Shown in pieces: positions 13,356 to 26,361 of a stretch of 64,000 nucleotides of DNA. The notes below the pieces were generated by a model. The model ran no database searches and was not told the DNA's origin. It was given only the letters and a program-made list of their open reading frames with translations. Every line of letters begins with the position of its first letter. Position 1 is the stretch's first letter. The position numbers and the translations under genes are program-made. The DNA comes from Sipunculus nudus (taxonomy: Eukaryota > Annelida > Sipuncula > Golfingiida > Sipunculidae), in NCBI GenBank assembly GCA_026874595.1, contig CM049316.1, positions 68,164,676 to 68,228,675 on the forward strand. The letters are read 5' to 3'.

Positions 13356-13397
<42 letters not shown>
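13356..13397. repeat. (AT)n microsatellite
   Basis: Uninterrupted AT dinucleotides. Confidence 0.93.
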
Positions 13398-13400
<3 letters not shown>

Positions 13401-14138
13401 TGTATTGATCGATGTGCATGTAAAACATTACATCATTCTACTAAAGTAAATGTACATGAATACTTAAATGTGTGTGTGATTTGTATACTGATCTCTTCTC
13501 TGCAAGTCTATCGATTCTTGGACACTGGATGGAGACACAGGCCGCTCTGTGTAGCAGTCAGCCTGTAATAACCCTCTGGCTTAGCGTTAAAATTGTGTAT
13601 AGATTTTCTAATAAAATGCTAAGTTAGCCCAAATGATCTGAATAAGGCGTTTGATGCGGGATCCATTGTCGTCCATCTGTAGGCATCTGGCGGGACCGGC
13701 GGACTGTTTTATTGAGAGGGCAATGTTAATTTGTCACCAAGCTAAATTTCTTTACATTAAGCTCGCATGTGAATAGCGCCATTTTCCGGCCTGTTGACTA
13801 TCTTGCGAGGTGAAAACTTTCTTTACTGGCGGCTCATCTTCGACGGAAACTCTACACAAAAGGAACAAGGGCAAGAATCAGCTACCCGCCGTCTCCGAGT
13901 GCCAGCTCCCCCATCTGGCGGCTACGACCGCGCCCATTAAAACCTGTGATTTATTAGTTCGTTATAATCATTATTTTCAGGTGTATATAATGATGGGGAC
14001 ATAAAGTGTTAAGTTGATCAACTCTATGTCGTTTTACCCTTTTCTGTTTTGAGAAAGCCACCATGGATTACCTTTATATTTATATACGTATACAGGAATA
14101 CATGTGTTTTTTATTGTGTGTGCGTCTCTGTTTGTATC

Positions 14139-14140
<2 letters not shown>

Positions 14141-14196
<56 letters not shown>
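14141..14196. repeat. Compound (AT)n(AG)n microsatellite
   Basis: AT dinucleotides change directly to AG dinucleotides near 14169. Confidence 0.93.
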
Positions 14197-14199
<3 letters not shown>

Positions 14200-15286
14200 G
14201 GCTTTGGTTATTGGAATATATTTGCATCAAACTATATAAGCAAATTTATTTGAGATTTTATATGTGTAAATTTATACGAGTATATATATGTTTGTGTGGT
14301 GCAGAACAGAAATATATATTATAGCGGTATATACATATATAGAATATGTTTGTCAACATTAAGAGGGTATTAATATCTATATCTTGCTTTAAAAATTAAT
14401 ACGTGATTATGATATACCGTCCGTCTAAAATTTAAGTTGGATTTAGGTCCAAAGTTGGCGGTAAAATGTAAGATTAAATGATGTAGGATCATAACATATG
14501 TGAATGGAATGAATATATAAATTTATACGGACAATAAAAACATAATATACAACAACACACTATACAAAACTTGATAATGAAATGTAAGTAATAAATTTGT
14601 AAATCTTAACACAAAACTGTGTCTTTTAGAACCAACAAATGGAGTTTGGAGAAAGGTGTAGGCCTATAGGTATTTTTTTATCGATTTCCGGAAATTTTCC
14701 GGTTTCTATACGTGATGCATGTATTTTCATGCATGGGCAGTTAAATAACCTCATTTATATTTTTTCCCGTTTTCCTGGTTGGGGAGTACTATAGGAGCAT
14801 GAAATCACGGAGTAAACATCATGACGCGTCTTTGAAAAAAAAACAGACACCTTATATATATTACATTCAGTATGTACAATCAATGACATATTCAGCCAAT
14901 GCTTAAATATATATATTGCAATCAATCATGATTAATTCCTATATGGTGACACGTGAATCAGTTAAATACAAATCCATTATATCTGTAGCACGTGTGTCAT
15001 ATTCTGAAAGATGTCCACCCACTTAGTTATGCAAATCACCTTTTGGTATTTTTACAGGATTCAAAATAGTGTCACAGACACAGATCTGTTAGGGTTTCAT
15101 TTAAAATCCATTTAATATATAAGGATAATCGCATCAACTGAAGCTGCCCATGCAGAGAGACAGCTAGTCATTTAAATGAAGGAATGTTATAGATATATAT
15201 AGCATTTTTATTGCTTTTTTACGGCGCTCATTCTAACTGGCGCTAGAGTCTATGAGCAGCTGGAGACGTCCCGCGACAAAAGTTGA

Positions 15287-15294
15287 TGACGTCA
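15287..15294. promoter_or_regulatory. CRE-like site TGACGTCA
   Basis: Perfect palindromic CREB/ATF consensus in a GC-richer island (15230-15770). A related inverted pair, TACGTCATAG (15497-15506) and CTATGACGTA (15521-15530), lies about 200 bp away and flanks a CACGTG core. The motif match is certain; regulatory function is inference. Confidence 0.4.
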
Positions 15295-15772
15295 TATGTT
15301 GCATCACAGCCATAGTTAATGAGCTCCTAATAACAGGTTTCTCATTGGTTGATTTGGTGGCGAAATCTGGATATGTCATTAGGACTAGCAACACTTTTAA
15401 AGCTGTCGAGGTGTCATTTCGTATAATGAAGTGACAATTTTCTTGTATTTGGCTCACCCACCCCTCTGCGCACAAGTGTGCTCATCTAGTTTGGGTTACG
15501 TCATAGACCACGTGATCACACTATGACGTATGGAAGTAGACATAATTGCTCTCCGGAGATGTGACAACTGGGACGTCTTTCCCCACTTGAGACTTAATAT
15601 AGAATTATATGTCTGGTTTGTTTTGACATTTCTGACAGCTGATTGAACTTGGTTGTGTAAAAATTGTATGGAAGGCCCCAAAGCATAGCCTTGTATTGGC
15701 TAACCTGCCATCTCTGGTCCCAACAGGCTCGAATAAACGTACATAAGTTTCGCCAAGGTGCAAGGACATCAA

Positions 15773-15820
15773 ATTGTAAGAGTTGATACTCTACACGTGT
15801 AGAGTATCAACTCTTACAAT
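15773..15820. repeat. Perfect 48-bp palindrome
   Basis: Two 24-nt arms, perfectly complementary and with no spacer, meet at 15796/15797 around the core ACACGTGT, which contains the E-box CACGTG. The symmetry ends exactly at 15773 and 15820: the next bases, A on both sides, do not pair. No surrounding repeat explains it. Confidence 0.97.
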
Positions 15821-15875
15821 ATGTATACTTTGGAAAAGTTTATGGAGAGAACGTTTAAATGTTTTCTCATTGTTA

Positions 15876-15876
<1 letters not shown>

Positions 15877-15936
<60 letters not shown>
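15877..15936. repeat. (AT)n microsatellite
   Basis: About 30 uninterrupted TA dinucleotides. Confidence 0.95.
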
Positions 15937-15943
<7 letters not shown>

Positions 15944-16470
15944 AGATGTACGTTTCGAAACATAAACTCGTGCATTTGATATACATGTTCTATTTGTACA
16001 TAGGCCTGAGATTATGAACGGCTGCATTCAGCACTTAATTTATAATCTGTTTCCTGTTATACTTCCAACAATATATATATATATATATATATCTTCTGCA
16101 TGCTCTCTTTTTGCATCATTTTTTTAATGAAGTACTATATCTGATATTCGGTATATGACATTTTGTCTCTTTGATTCTATCTCTGTCTCTTTGTCTCTCT
16201 CCCGCGCTGTCTGTCGGTCAGTCTGTTTCTCTTTAAAAGGTCTATTCATCTCCCTTTGTGTCCCTTCTGTGTCTCTCTATTTATCTCTGTCTCTCTGCCT
16301 CTTTCTCTGTTTTTCTCTCTGCATGATTGGCTCTCTGTTTTCTCTCTGTATATCACAACGACATCCCTGGCATGGATATTACACTTCCGAGGCATATGAT
16401 ATTCCTCTTCTTCGTAAACTTTTCTTCGTGCGGGCACATACCCATTTAAGCTAAATATAAGAATCTATAT

Positions 16471-16471
<1 letters not shown>

Positions 16472-16564
<93 letters not shown>
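16472..16564. repeat. Compound (TC)n(TA)n microsatellite
   Basis: TC dinucleotides to about 16510, then TA dinucleotides. Confidence 0.95.
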
Positions 16565-16567
<3 letters not shown>

Positions 16568-18147
16568 CATATAGGTTGGTGAGGTATGTATCATGTTGCA
16601 AAATATGGTCCCTGGAAAAACGACATATAGCATATATATATAAAGATAATGCATATCTATTGACCATCAGTTTTAAATTGCACGGCTACTGCGCATGCGC
16701 CAAATCTGAGACTTGTCTCCCGGAATGTAAAGTTTAGCGACTTCATTAAGACCACTTCAAGTGGAGCGACTCGATTTGAGCTACAACAACACCGAAGTGA
16801 GTTCATTCACCGATAACTATATTTGTCAGTTCACGTGGCGTGGGGACCCGACGAGTGGTCAAGCTACCGTACTGGACACGACTCCCCGCTGGGTGGTCAA
16901 CTGAGATGACCACCTGAATGGACAATAGGCGGACACTTGCCCCTGAGTTCCATGAATACTAACACGTTGGAGATTGGAGTGGCCGCTCGTATTTTGACAG
17001 CGGGGGTCCGCTGATCCGATTGTGCGTTAATGTTTATGATGGAACTACAATGGTTAAGCCAGTGTTAATCCAACCCGTGTCACCCCGAGTTATAGAAGAC
17101 AAGTTCACGCTATTCTTCTCTGAAAACTGAGCGTTAAGGGATTTACCTGTATAGATTTAAGAATTAACGAAGTTACCATGTTACGGAAAAACACGGGGTA
17201 TCAATTAACAACTACCCCCGAATTACTCAAATCCGTGCACTTTCTACAAGCATAACTAAAGCTCTTTTTCCGTCTTTGTGTGACGGGATTAATAAACCAT
17301 TTGAATATTATGCAAGTTTTGCATTAAGAGATTATGGTGGTATATGGAGCGAACATATATGGAAATACAATTCATAACGTTATCCGTTACAGTAAAAATA
17401 CAAATTCAAGCTTTTGACATGCACCACGTGCTCCTCATTAGTGAAAATTTTAATTTGGAATTAATTCTGAGATCAGTTTACGGCGTTAATATGCGGCAGT
17501 ATATGTTACAACCGATTAATTCCCATAAAAATCCAGCCATGGTCGCATATATATGTATCTTTTGATATTATGATGGGAGTATTCAAATTTTTAGTTTCTC
17601 TGTTTCTCATTGAATAATTCTTAACATGGCATTAATTTAATTTACCTTACTTGCTCCCTGCTGTTCCTCCTTGCATATTTTGGATAAGATTACGTTTATT
17701 TAAGACATGTAGGAAGCGTTTGAATTTAAGCAGTGGCGTCGAATTATCTTCCAGGTAGGGGGATGACTCTCAGGAGTGTGAGGTACACCTTTTTAGATTG
17801 AAACATCACATTCCTATAGTTTATATATATATATATATATATTATATTATATATTATATTATATATATTTTATCTTGTATTGTCTGTCTGACCAAGTTCA
17901 ATTATATTACAACTAAATAAAAACTAAAAAAAGGTATATTTTCACTTTCCATACAGGATTTAATCTTTAACAGGTAAAGATATATGATATTTTATAGTAT
18001 AATCTCATAAATGGAGTAATCTAACAAAAGTCTATCGTTCTAACTATTAATATATTTTATTTCAGATATATACATAATATCATAATAGCTGGGTGATAAT
18101 TACATGGACCATTCAATGTTGTTAAAGAGAAGTGGGGGTGCTGGGGT

Positions 18148-18163
18148 GGGGGGGGGGGGGGGG
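18148..18163. repeat. Poly(G) tract
   Basis: Sixteen consecutive G residues. Confidence 0.9.
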
Positions 18164-19302
18164 AACATACCTCTATATACTCGACGCGCCTGTTTGAAAG
18201 AAATGTATTTCTGTGCCCAAGTATTTCATCCGATTGACGTAATTCATGAATTTAAGTCAGACGGTTTTAGAATTTACATTAAAACTGTATACGTTAAAGT
18301 TAAAATTTTACAGAATCGTGCATGCCTGTATATTTCATATATATCTTATATATAGGCATACATTTATTTAGAATATGAAACATATGCATTTGACAATCAG
18401 TGAAAATTCAAGAATGCATATGTATTATATTTTATGATTTCAAGTTAAAATTCTTGACTTTCCTGTTAATTTTTGCACTTGATAGGGAGCATACACCCTG
18501 TGCGTTATAACAACCTGTGAGTTCAGTTGCTGAAAATGCCATTTATCTTAACAAGGCAGACTTCCCGGCAGGTATTCGTGCTCCGAACAGGACCATGCAT
18601 CTTAATAACACAGTTTATACAACAAAAAGGTGCAGCGAGGCTGTTGCGACGAACTGGAGCTAAACAAACAGTTCAAGCTTTAGAACAGACAGTGCAGTCA
18701 GTGTAACTGAGGTAGTAACCGCGAACGTTACTTGATTTAAAGTATAGCTGAGGCGAAACAAGTTTGACCAGGCCAGCTTTCACCTGCGTCAAACACCGGC
18801 TGTTTTGGCGGGATCCTGTGTCTGCTGGCCTCGTTCTGATGCCTGCACCTGCGCCGTCCTCTACTTCCGTGGCTGGTGGGTCTTGCCCTGCCGTCACTCA
18901 AAGACAGACCTTGACGTATAGTAAATGAACGACCGGCACATGTACCGGGCTATTGACCGTTACAAATGACCTTCCTTGCTTTTCAACAGTCCGGCTAATT
19001 GTTCACATGTTGCCAGTTACTGCCTGAGAGTCTATTTAGTACTTCTAGGTATCATTATCAGGAACATCTGCGCTCGATAAAATGCGATAGAAGATGGCCG
19101 CTCTGGACATATATCAATGTTTTATAGAGGGTGACTCTCTTTATGCGTATCACAGTTATTCTCATGTCTTTTTGCAATCAGCAAGGATCAAATTAATACA
19201 AAACAGTGATCATATATCCATAATCGGACGAACGGGAACACGAATATTTTTTTTTAATTAGAAACGTGACAACTCCGTTATGAGGAATGCAAGCCTCCGC
19301 CA

Positions 19303-19329
19303 TTTTTTTTTGGGGGGGGGGGGGGGGGG
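19303..19329. repeat. Poly(T)-poly(G) tract
   Basis: A T9 run passes directly into a G18 run. Confidence 0.9.
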
Positions 19330-20627
19330 TACGTACTGTTGGAGCCTCCCAAAACCGTGTTTAAATTCACATATTCGGCCCATATTTCCGGGTTCATTCG
19401 TGCACAAGTGACTTTATCTGTGAATATTCATTGATGCTTGGTGTTCCGGTATCCGGATCATGTCCCGGATCCATACAAATTTAATCGCTTCTTCATTGGC
19501 CTATTTCCGAAATGCCCTGCAATTTCATGAGATTCTGCACATGACTGCGTTAGCTTTATGTTGTTAACTTACAGATACACGCACACAAAAACACATGTAT
19601 GAACGGATGTGAACGAATATACCCTCCTACAAGACGCAGCAATCCTTGCATGACAACTGAACCTTGGAATTATTTCAATAAAACAAAGCTTATATAAAAA
19701 GGCCTACAGTACTGTATGTTCTACATGCATTTATCATAGACTTTACGAAATAAATTAAAATAAATAAGGGAACCCGTAATATTTTTAGGTGCAATTCATC
19801 TATTCTTTCCCCGAAAAAAATGTGGCAACTAACGGGCTGCATGCCTTGACTTAAAAGTCTACTACATGCACGCATAAAATATCAATTGGACGCAGGTTTA
19901 AATACAATAAAGATGATGTTCGTTTAAACTGATCTTGTTACTGGTGGCGATAAGCGTTTGGAGCATATAAATATACAGTCTTACATTAGATTGCTTTCTT
20001 ATATTGGTTTACGGTGCTTGAAAATAATGCCCGTATTATTCGTCATAACCGAAAATTATATAAATGGTCGCGATATAGTATAAACACTGCATGGTCACAT
20101 CTGTTTCTCATGCACATTTGACGTAAGAAAATAATGCACAAAAGGCCTATACTTTTTTAATGACGTCCCGCCCCTAAAGTATACATCAATTTGCGGTATA
20201 CATTTTAGAAATCGAACATCCCTGTTATCACGTATTTGGTCTTTACCGACATCCGACTTGCGACATCTGGGTTCAGTCTCTCCGAAACAAATAATGGCGA
20301 CCATTTTTAAGCGTCTGAAATGCTTGCGAGGCTTAAATCGCTAAGCATTTGACAAGTGCAAGGAAATATCACACAAATTTGCTGCGAAGCTATTACTCAA
20401 TCTGCGGGGAACTTTTCGCTGGAATTGGACCCGTAGCGACAGAGAACTTTGTGGCAAGTTATGGTAGAATGGCAGATTATACTAGGGTTTTTTAAGCTTT
20501 AATACAATTTAATAAAATGGATCTTAATTTTTACGTTAGCGTGTTCAGGCACAATTTGATAACTATGAGACGACGATTGTTTTTACGTATATGGGCAACG
20601 ATACAGCATATATCTACTCGAAGTATG

Positions 20628-20630
<3 letters not shown>

Positions 20631-20693
<63 letters not shown>
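20631..20693. repeat. Compound (AC)n(AT)n microsatellite
   Basis: AC dinucleotides to about 20672, then AT dinucleotides. Confidence 0.95.
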
Positions 20694-20695
<2 letters not shown>

Positions 20696-21804
20696 ATATT
20701 CAGATAAAATATTTATAGAGAACAACGAAAGAAACAATTTTTAATTGTTGAAGTAAAACCACCAAAAGAAAATAAGATCACAACAGCTAGTGTATGGTGG
20801 CTGTTACTGGTGTAAATGTCACCTTTCCATTAAAGTGCGGAGACACTGCACGTCAGGGGGGGGGGGGGGTGAGACAGATAGATGTCCCTTGTCGGCAGAC
20901 AGCTGTTAACACCCTCCTTGTCTATTTACTTATATATTTTTCGGTGCAGGCTCCGCTGAGCTAATTGAATCAGCCTTGCTTATATGTATACCTTCCTGTG
21001 CGGCTGTTAGCGCGGCTCGTTCGGCATTAGCCTCGGGCTTTGTGTATGATGCCAGCAACATATAGAGTTCTGGCCCCGCCCTCTGCACAGACTGATCCAG
21101 TCAAGAGCTGACGCGTTCGTTGAAGCACCTTACTATAATCTGGTCACACTGGAACCTGCGTTTGGGATTACATGTATTTTCTTCGGGATATCTTTTCTAT
21201 TCTTATTTTGAAAATTAATATATTGAGAGAAATACATGCATGGGACATATTATAATAGTGGTTTAAACTCTGCATGCAGGGGCTATATATACAGACATAA
21301 ACGAAGTATAAGATTGATTTTTATAGTAACACATCTGAAGACAATTTTGGGATTCAAATACCATACAGAAGGCACAGAAAGTGTCCGACACTAGTCATGC
21401 ATGCTCATTGCTACATTGTCAAATACTGACCAGGACAAGATCAATATATATCTCCTTCTCTCTTCAGATGAAATTCTGAAGCCTGTGTTATATAAAGTGC
21501 AAACGAGTTAATTATAATATTATGATATATTATTAATATACCATTATGTTATCACCCCCACCCTACACACACACACACACAATAATATTTATATATATTG
21601 CAAATGAAATATATTAATAAATAGAATGATAGACTTATGTTCCATTTATGAGATTATAATGTAATATTAGGTTTAGAATTAACTTAGGTTTTCCGGAACA
21701 TGATACTTTATTTTCTAAAACGTATACTTAATTGTATATATTTAAAATGTGATTAAGTATGTATGTGAAACGTGTCATATAGATGCTAATATATTTAAAC
21801 GCTT

Positions 21805-21874
21805 AAAAGATATATATATATATATATACATGTATATATATTATATATATGTATATTGTATATATATGATAATT

Positions 21875-21938
<64 letters not shown>
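21805..21938. repeat. Interrupted (AT)n microsatellite
   Basis: More than 130 bp of TA-rich dinucleotide sequence with scattered interruptions, then a short GT-rich patch. Predicted frames across it are pure Tyr-Ile dipeptides and are not genes. Confidence 0.93.
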
Positions 21939-21941
<3 letters not shown>

Positions 21942-22054
21942 GAGAGGGTGTGTGTGTCTGCGAGTCATTCTCCCACATGGAAGATAAATTGACGCCACTT
22001 GACACCCGCATCCCAGATATATACTCACGCATGTGCAAGATCAGCGAATGCATG

Positions 22055-22560
22055 CGGAGACGGTTAAATGGGGTTTTAAGGGGCGTATTCGGATATCTGA
22101 CCTCCGTTAAATTAAGATAATCTCTTGGAAATTTTATAAAATAAATAGTCCAGAATATATGCACCGATCGCACCGCACATAGGCTGTTTGTTTTGTTTAT
22201 ATCCACGTGTTTATAACATGCGGCTGTACCGCAAAAAATACTGGTAATCTAATTACATTCATCAAGGACATCTGGTGGCAATTCATATGAACTAGAGTTT
22301 TGCAACGTTCATTTTACAATTAATTACCTTTAACTTTTCGCACATATGCAACCATGCAAACTATTCATGAGGATACAAGGTTTTTCTGTTTGGTAACATT
22401 GGCACATGTATTATATGATATATAACTATACAGCTTCAATAACAAGCTCATGCATCCATCACAGATGAGTTATAAGAAACTGTCTTAATTGTCAGGAATA
22501 ATATACAGAGTAAGCCAGAAATCACAAATTCTACATAAAAGGTATATATACGTGAAGATC
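22055..22560 (+). repeat. Dispersed repeat family R, copy 1
   Basis: Collinear with 41505-41870 in the same orientation. Shared blocks are TTTATATCCACGT-GT-TAACATG, GACATCTG-TGGCA, AGAGTTTTG and, near the end, CAGAGTAAGC-AGAAA-CACA-AATTCTAC. A reverse-oriented copy is at 33760-33990. No coding function is apparent; I cannot assign it to a named family. Confidence 0.7.
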
Positions 22561-23213
22561 TTGCTGGGTTTAAAGTATTCTAAAAGTCTCAGAACTATCT
22601 CATGCAGGAGTACATGCATGCATGTATATGTTAATGAGAATGTTTCCTACGTTGTGTAGTATATATACTTTAAGAAACTTTACTAAATTTTATATATTCT
22701 AACTTAAAATCGATATTTTTTGGTTGTTAAACGTTTCAAATAATAAATGTTCAGCATTCAAAGTTAGTTATATATAAACATATGCAATATAAACTCCTGC
22801 GTGTTTTATATTTTTATATTACATTCAATGGCAAGCATTTTATTGATGAAAATACAAAAAGAGCTTCTTTCATGTAAAATGCGATTTTTTAATTATTCTA
22901 TAAATCTATTATTTTGAAATTTTTTTATATTGGAACAAAGTTAACATGTCTAGATTTAGACTGCCATTATACCATTTGCTTTGGTTTTCTTCTAATATTT
23001 TCCCCATTTATTGTAATAAATGCATGATGCTTCAGCAAAAATGGACATAATATATTAAAAAATATCAAAATCCAAAAGGATTTTCACATGCCATATGCAG
23101 AATATATCGAAGAAAGAAATGTAAACGGACATGAACGCAAACGCGAAAATGTATATATCGATATAATATACTTGTGCATGCGAAAGATATAGCGGTTGAT
23201 TCTAAAGAATGCA

Positions 23214-23432
23214 TTACGTCATCTTAAAGACATGTATGCAGCGATGGTATTTATGGTTACAGTAACCCGCATTGAACTTCGTATTTAAGCCGAAAATAAT
23301 CTTTTTGAAGCCTCTTCCGTTTTTGAGACTATATCAGCACAGCCCCAGCCCTGCGGCAGCCTGTGCCTTATCAAAGCGCATCCGTATCTCGGGGCAGGTG
23401 CTGGCGGGGGCTATGACGTCATCATTACGTCA
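23214..23432. promoter_or_regulatory. Cluster of three CRE-like sites
   Basis: TTACGTCA at 23214-23221, TGACGTCA at 23414-23421 and TTACGTCA at 23425-23432 lie in a locally GC-rich patch. Their density is unusual in AT-rich DNA. They may mark a promoter or enhancer, but no adjacent gene is recognised, so function is inference. Confidence 0.35.
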
Positions 23433-23572
23433 CTGACATTCCGGTCTTGACACGGACGGCGGTCATGTTAATAGTCCGTTAATTCACTGATAGAGGCTCG
23501 TTATAGATGTCAAAATAACGGTCCTTACGAGAGAGGAACGGAAGCTCTCTTATTTATACACCTCCTCCCCAA

Positions 23573-23614
<42 letters not shown>

Positions 23615-24573
23615 ATACACATATGTGTGTGTAGATATTATATATACGGTATAAAAATATATACATTTATATATAAATATATGTATATACAAATATATAT
23701 ACAAACATATATCTGTATACAGACAAACATACCCACACATGCACACACATGCATGTGTATATATATGTATATATATATATATATTTGAACATATTCATGT
23801 ATGTTATATATTCATATACACACGCACATTTATTATAAATTACATAAATTATAGGTATTATATTTATATTATATTTATAAACCGTATATATAATATATAT
23901 ACATGTATATATATGCATATTTTCAAAGAGAGAGAGAGAGAGAGAAAGAAAGAGAGAGAGAGCATAGAGCACTATATATATATATATATATATGAATGAA
24001 AGTATCAATTAGCCTTTTTGCATTCCTTTTTATTCCAAAATATCAAAATGGTTCAAATAATTGTCTCGTACAAACCTCTAAGAATGAAATGGCTGTGAAA
24101 AGGACAACTGTTTGATTATCAGCTTATATATGTATGGGCAAAAGTACAGGAATCAAAGACCTAAATATGTGGACAAGATAATTTAGTGGTCATTTAAATA
24201 TTAATTGTGTGATATCATTAAAGCAATGAGGTCAGAAAGTGAATTGCGCCGGCATCCCTTTTCCTCTTTTTGTGAAGTATCCACTCCAGATATAAGTTTA
24301 ATTTACGTTTATATAGAGAAATATACTTAAGTAAATAATATATATTTAAAGCAAACAATAACCATCTTGAGGGCAGACGAATTAACATTCATGAGAGTAT
24401 ATCTTTTAACACGCATTGAATCGTATGCGAAATAACATGTTTTTAGTATCTTTAGGCCAATGAGTGCAAATCAGCATAACTTGCACATACGTACTGGCCT
24501 TAAGATATCGAAGTGTAGGCCCACACATGTGCTGCATGCTTTCTGAAACGTGCACGCTATATCTCATTCGCAA

Positions 24574-24646
24574 GGGGAATTAGCTCAAGTGGTAGAGCGC
24601 TCGCTTAGCATGTGAGAGGTACCGGGATCGATACCCGGATTCTCCA
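24574..24646 (+). tRNA. tRNA-Ala (anticodon AGC)
   Basis: A 73-nt gene folding into a complete cloverleaf without an intron. The acceptor stem GGGGAAT/ATTCTCC includes the G3:U70 wobble that marks alanine tRNAs. The D stem is GCTC/GAGC, the anticodon stem CTCGC/GTGAG with loop TTAGCAT giving AGC, and the T stem CCGGG/CCCGG with loop ATCGATA. The discriminator base is A. CCA is not encoded, as usual in eukaryotes. A T6 run at 24654-24659 is the likely RNA polymerase III terminator. It is identical to the copy at 27353-27425, while the flanks differ. Confidence 0.97.
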
Positions 24647-24846
24647 AGAAAACTTTTTTCATCTCTGCTGTTTTAATATCCTCATGAAACAAACATCCCA
24701 TCCTATATTTTACTGAATCAATTAATTATCTAGTATTAAGGGTTTCATTAATTGAAATTAAAAATGAAGTAAAAGCTTTTTTAATTATTGCTGACATGAC
24801 ATGTATTTCAGAAATAATTTTAACAGTACATTTATGCATGCAAATA

Positions 24847-24848
<2 letters not shown>

Positions 24849-24894
<46 letters not shown>
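24849..24894. repeat. (AT)n microsatellite
   Basis: Uninterrupted AT dinucleotides. Confidence 0.93.
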
Positions 24895-24900
<6 letters not shown>

Positions 24901-26025
24901 AATAAGAACTGTAAACCACCAGTCACAGGCCTCGTGAAGACGTGATTTATATACCTATACGCCTGACTGCTAAAACAACGTTATTATAAGCAGTATCTGT
25001 GATATATGTCCATTTAGCCTATAACCTGGTTAATACGGTCCAAATGGCCGAAACTGCAACAGTGCAAGTACAATGGCGATGGGTCTCGAAACAGTGTCGT
25101 TCACAAGATCGAGTTCGGCTCTCGAATGGTATGGCTGGGTCTCCGCTGCTGGGATCGGTAGAGGGAAATGTGGGTTGCTTCTGCCTTTGCGGCTGTGGAT
25201 GCTGTAGCTTTCCTAAAAAGTCACCGGCTCGGGATGTACGGTGGCGGCCTCTCGCGGCTCTCTGTTTGGCTTGGTGTGGCATCACGTCTGTTGGCTCAGA
25301 GAACGTGCTTAATGAGCGCACAGTGCTGAGGTCTTGACCACAGCAACCTGTAGCTGCTCGACGAGCGTAAACTTCTTCTGCTGCCTATTATCATGCAGCA
25401 TCAAAAACATTGGTGAATCACTACTTCCTAATATAAAATCTAGAAGTGTCTGAATGTATGTTATAAACCGATTTCGAGCCAAAATTTGACCATTTAATCT
25501 CTCCTCATATATACCAACGAGAACAATAAGTATAGTTGCTAGTAAGCCTACTATATATATGAAGACTTTTTTATAAAGAAGAAAATCTCTCGACCTTTGA
25601 CCCTTTCCCGACCTCAGTACTGCATGGCCTATATTATTTGCATGTTTTATATATCATACTAATTGACATGCAAAGCAACAATTTGATCAATAACTTTTGT
25701 TCTACGTCAAAATCGATCGAGATATATATGGTCATTTTAATTTTCCATATATCCCAATTTTTAATATTTCACAAGTGTCATTTTAATAGCTTTTATTTTG
25801 AGTTGCCTGTGGGCATATATAACCAGAACTGTCTTGATGTAGGTTACAAGGCTGTTCCGTGACATAATATGATCATTTGGTCTATTTCCACCATACAGAA
25901 TAATTATGAGTCGCCAGTTTCTATATTTTTGCCGAGGCTAAAATTTATTGACCTTTTCACCCCTGCTGACCTCTATACTGACTTTATTTGCATATTTCAT
26001 ATATCATCTTAACCAGCATGGGTTT

Positions 26026-26058
26026 GATAATAATAATAATAATATTAATAATAATAAT

Positions 26059-26124
<66 letters not shown>
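26026..26124. repeat. (AAT)n trinucleotide microsatellite
   Basis: About 33 AAT/ATA units with a few ATT variants near the start. The poly-Asn frame across it is not a gene. Confidence 0.95.
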
Positions 26125-26291
26125 TTATTTGTAAAGCGTAAAATCCACAGTGTTTTGCTCTAAAACAATATAACAAGCAAGCAATTGCATAAAATGACTA
26201 TGAGAAAAAAAATCATTAAATAAAATGAATATTGATGGGAACTGTATTGTTCTAGATTAAAAAGTGATGTAGTTATGGTCATTTTAATTTC

Positions 26292-26293
<2 letters not shown>

Positions 26294-26358
<65 letters not shown>
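26294..26358. repeat. (AT)n microsatellite
   Basis: More than 30 AT dinucleotides. Confidence 0.95.

Positions 26359-26361
<3 letters not shown>

Larger units (their letters stand above)
9075..15230. other. Gene-poor region with microsatellites and GC-richer islands
   Basis: No gene is recognisable. Simple repeats include (GA)n 9490-9534, C20 9617-9636, pentanucleotide (TTATA)n 10835-10892, (AT)n 12288-12332 and 13356-13397, an (ATA)-rich stretch at 13140-13180 and (AT)n(AG)n 14141-14196. GC-richer islands stand out at 10430-10620, 11330-11720 and 13500-13960. They have no convincing coding capacity, though 11324 onward has a cysteine-rich frame noted in the findings. Islands like these may be conserved non-coding elements, which cannot be judged without comparison. 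Confidence 0.5.
15821..24573. other. Gene-poor region with many AT microsatellites
   Basis: No gene recognised. Tracts include (AT)n 15877-15936, (TC)n(TA)n 16472-16564, poly(G) 18148-18163 and 19312-19329, (AC)n(AT)n 20631-20693, poly(G) 20856-20869, long interrupted (AT)n 21805-21938, (TC)n 23577-23611 and (AG)n near 23928-23962. GC-richer islands at 16690-17130, 18760-18960, 20940-21150 and 23330-23480 carry no frame I can identify. Confidence 0.5.

Noticed and set aside
21749-22206. Frames rich in Tyr-Ile across (AT)n DNA
   Set aside because: They are translations of microsatellite; the same applies at 16446-16667, 23525-24008, 26160-26384 and 30014-30319.
25019-25337. Overlapping open frames of 100 and 112 codons on both strands
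   Set aside because: The patch is GC-rich, so stops are rare by chance. Neither translation resembles a known family, and no splice context supports an exon.
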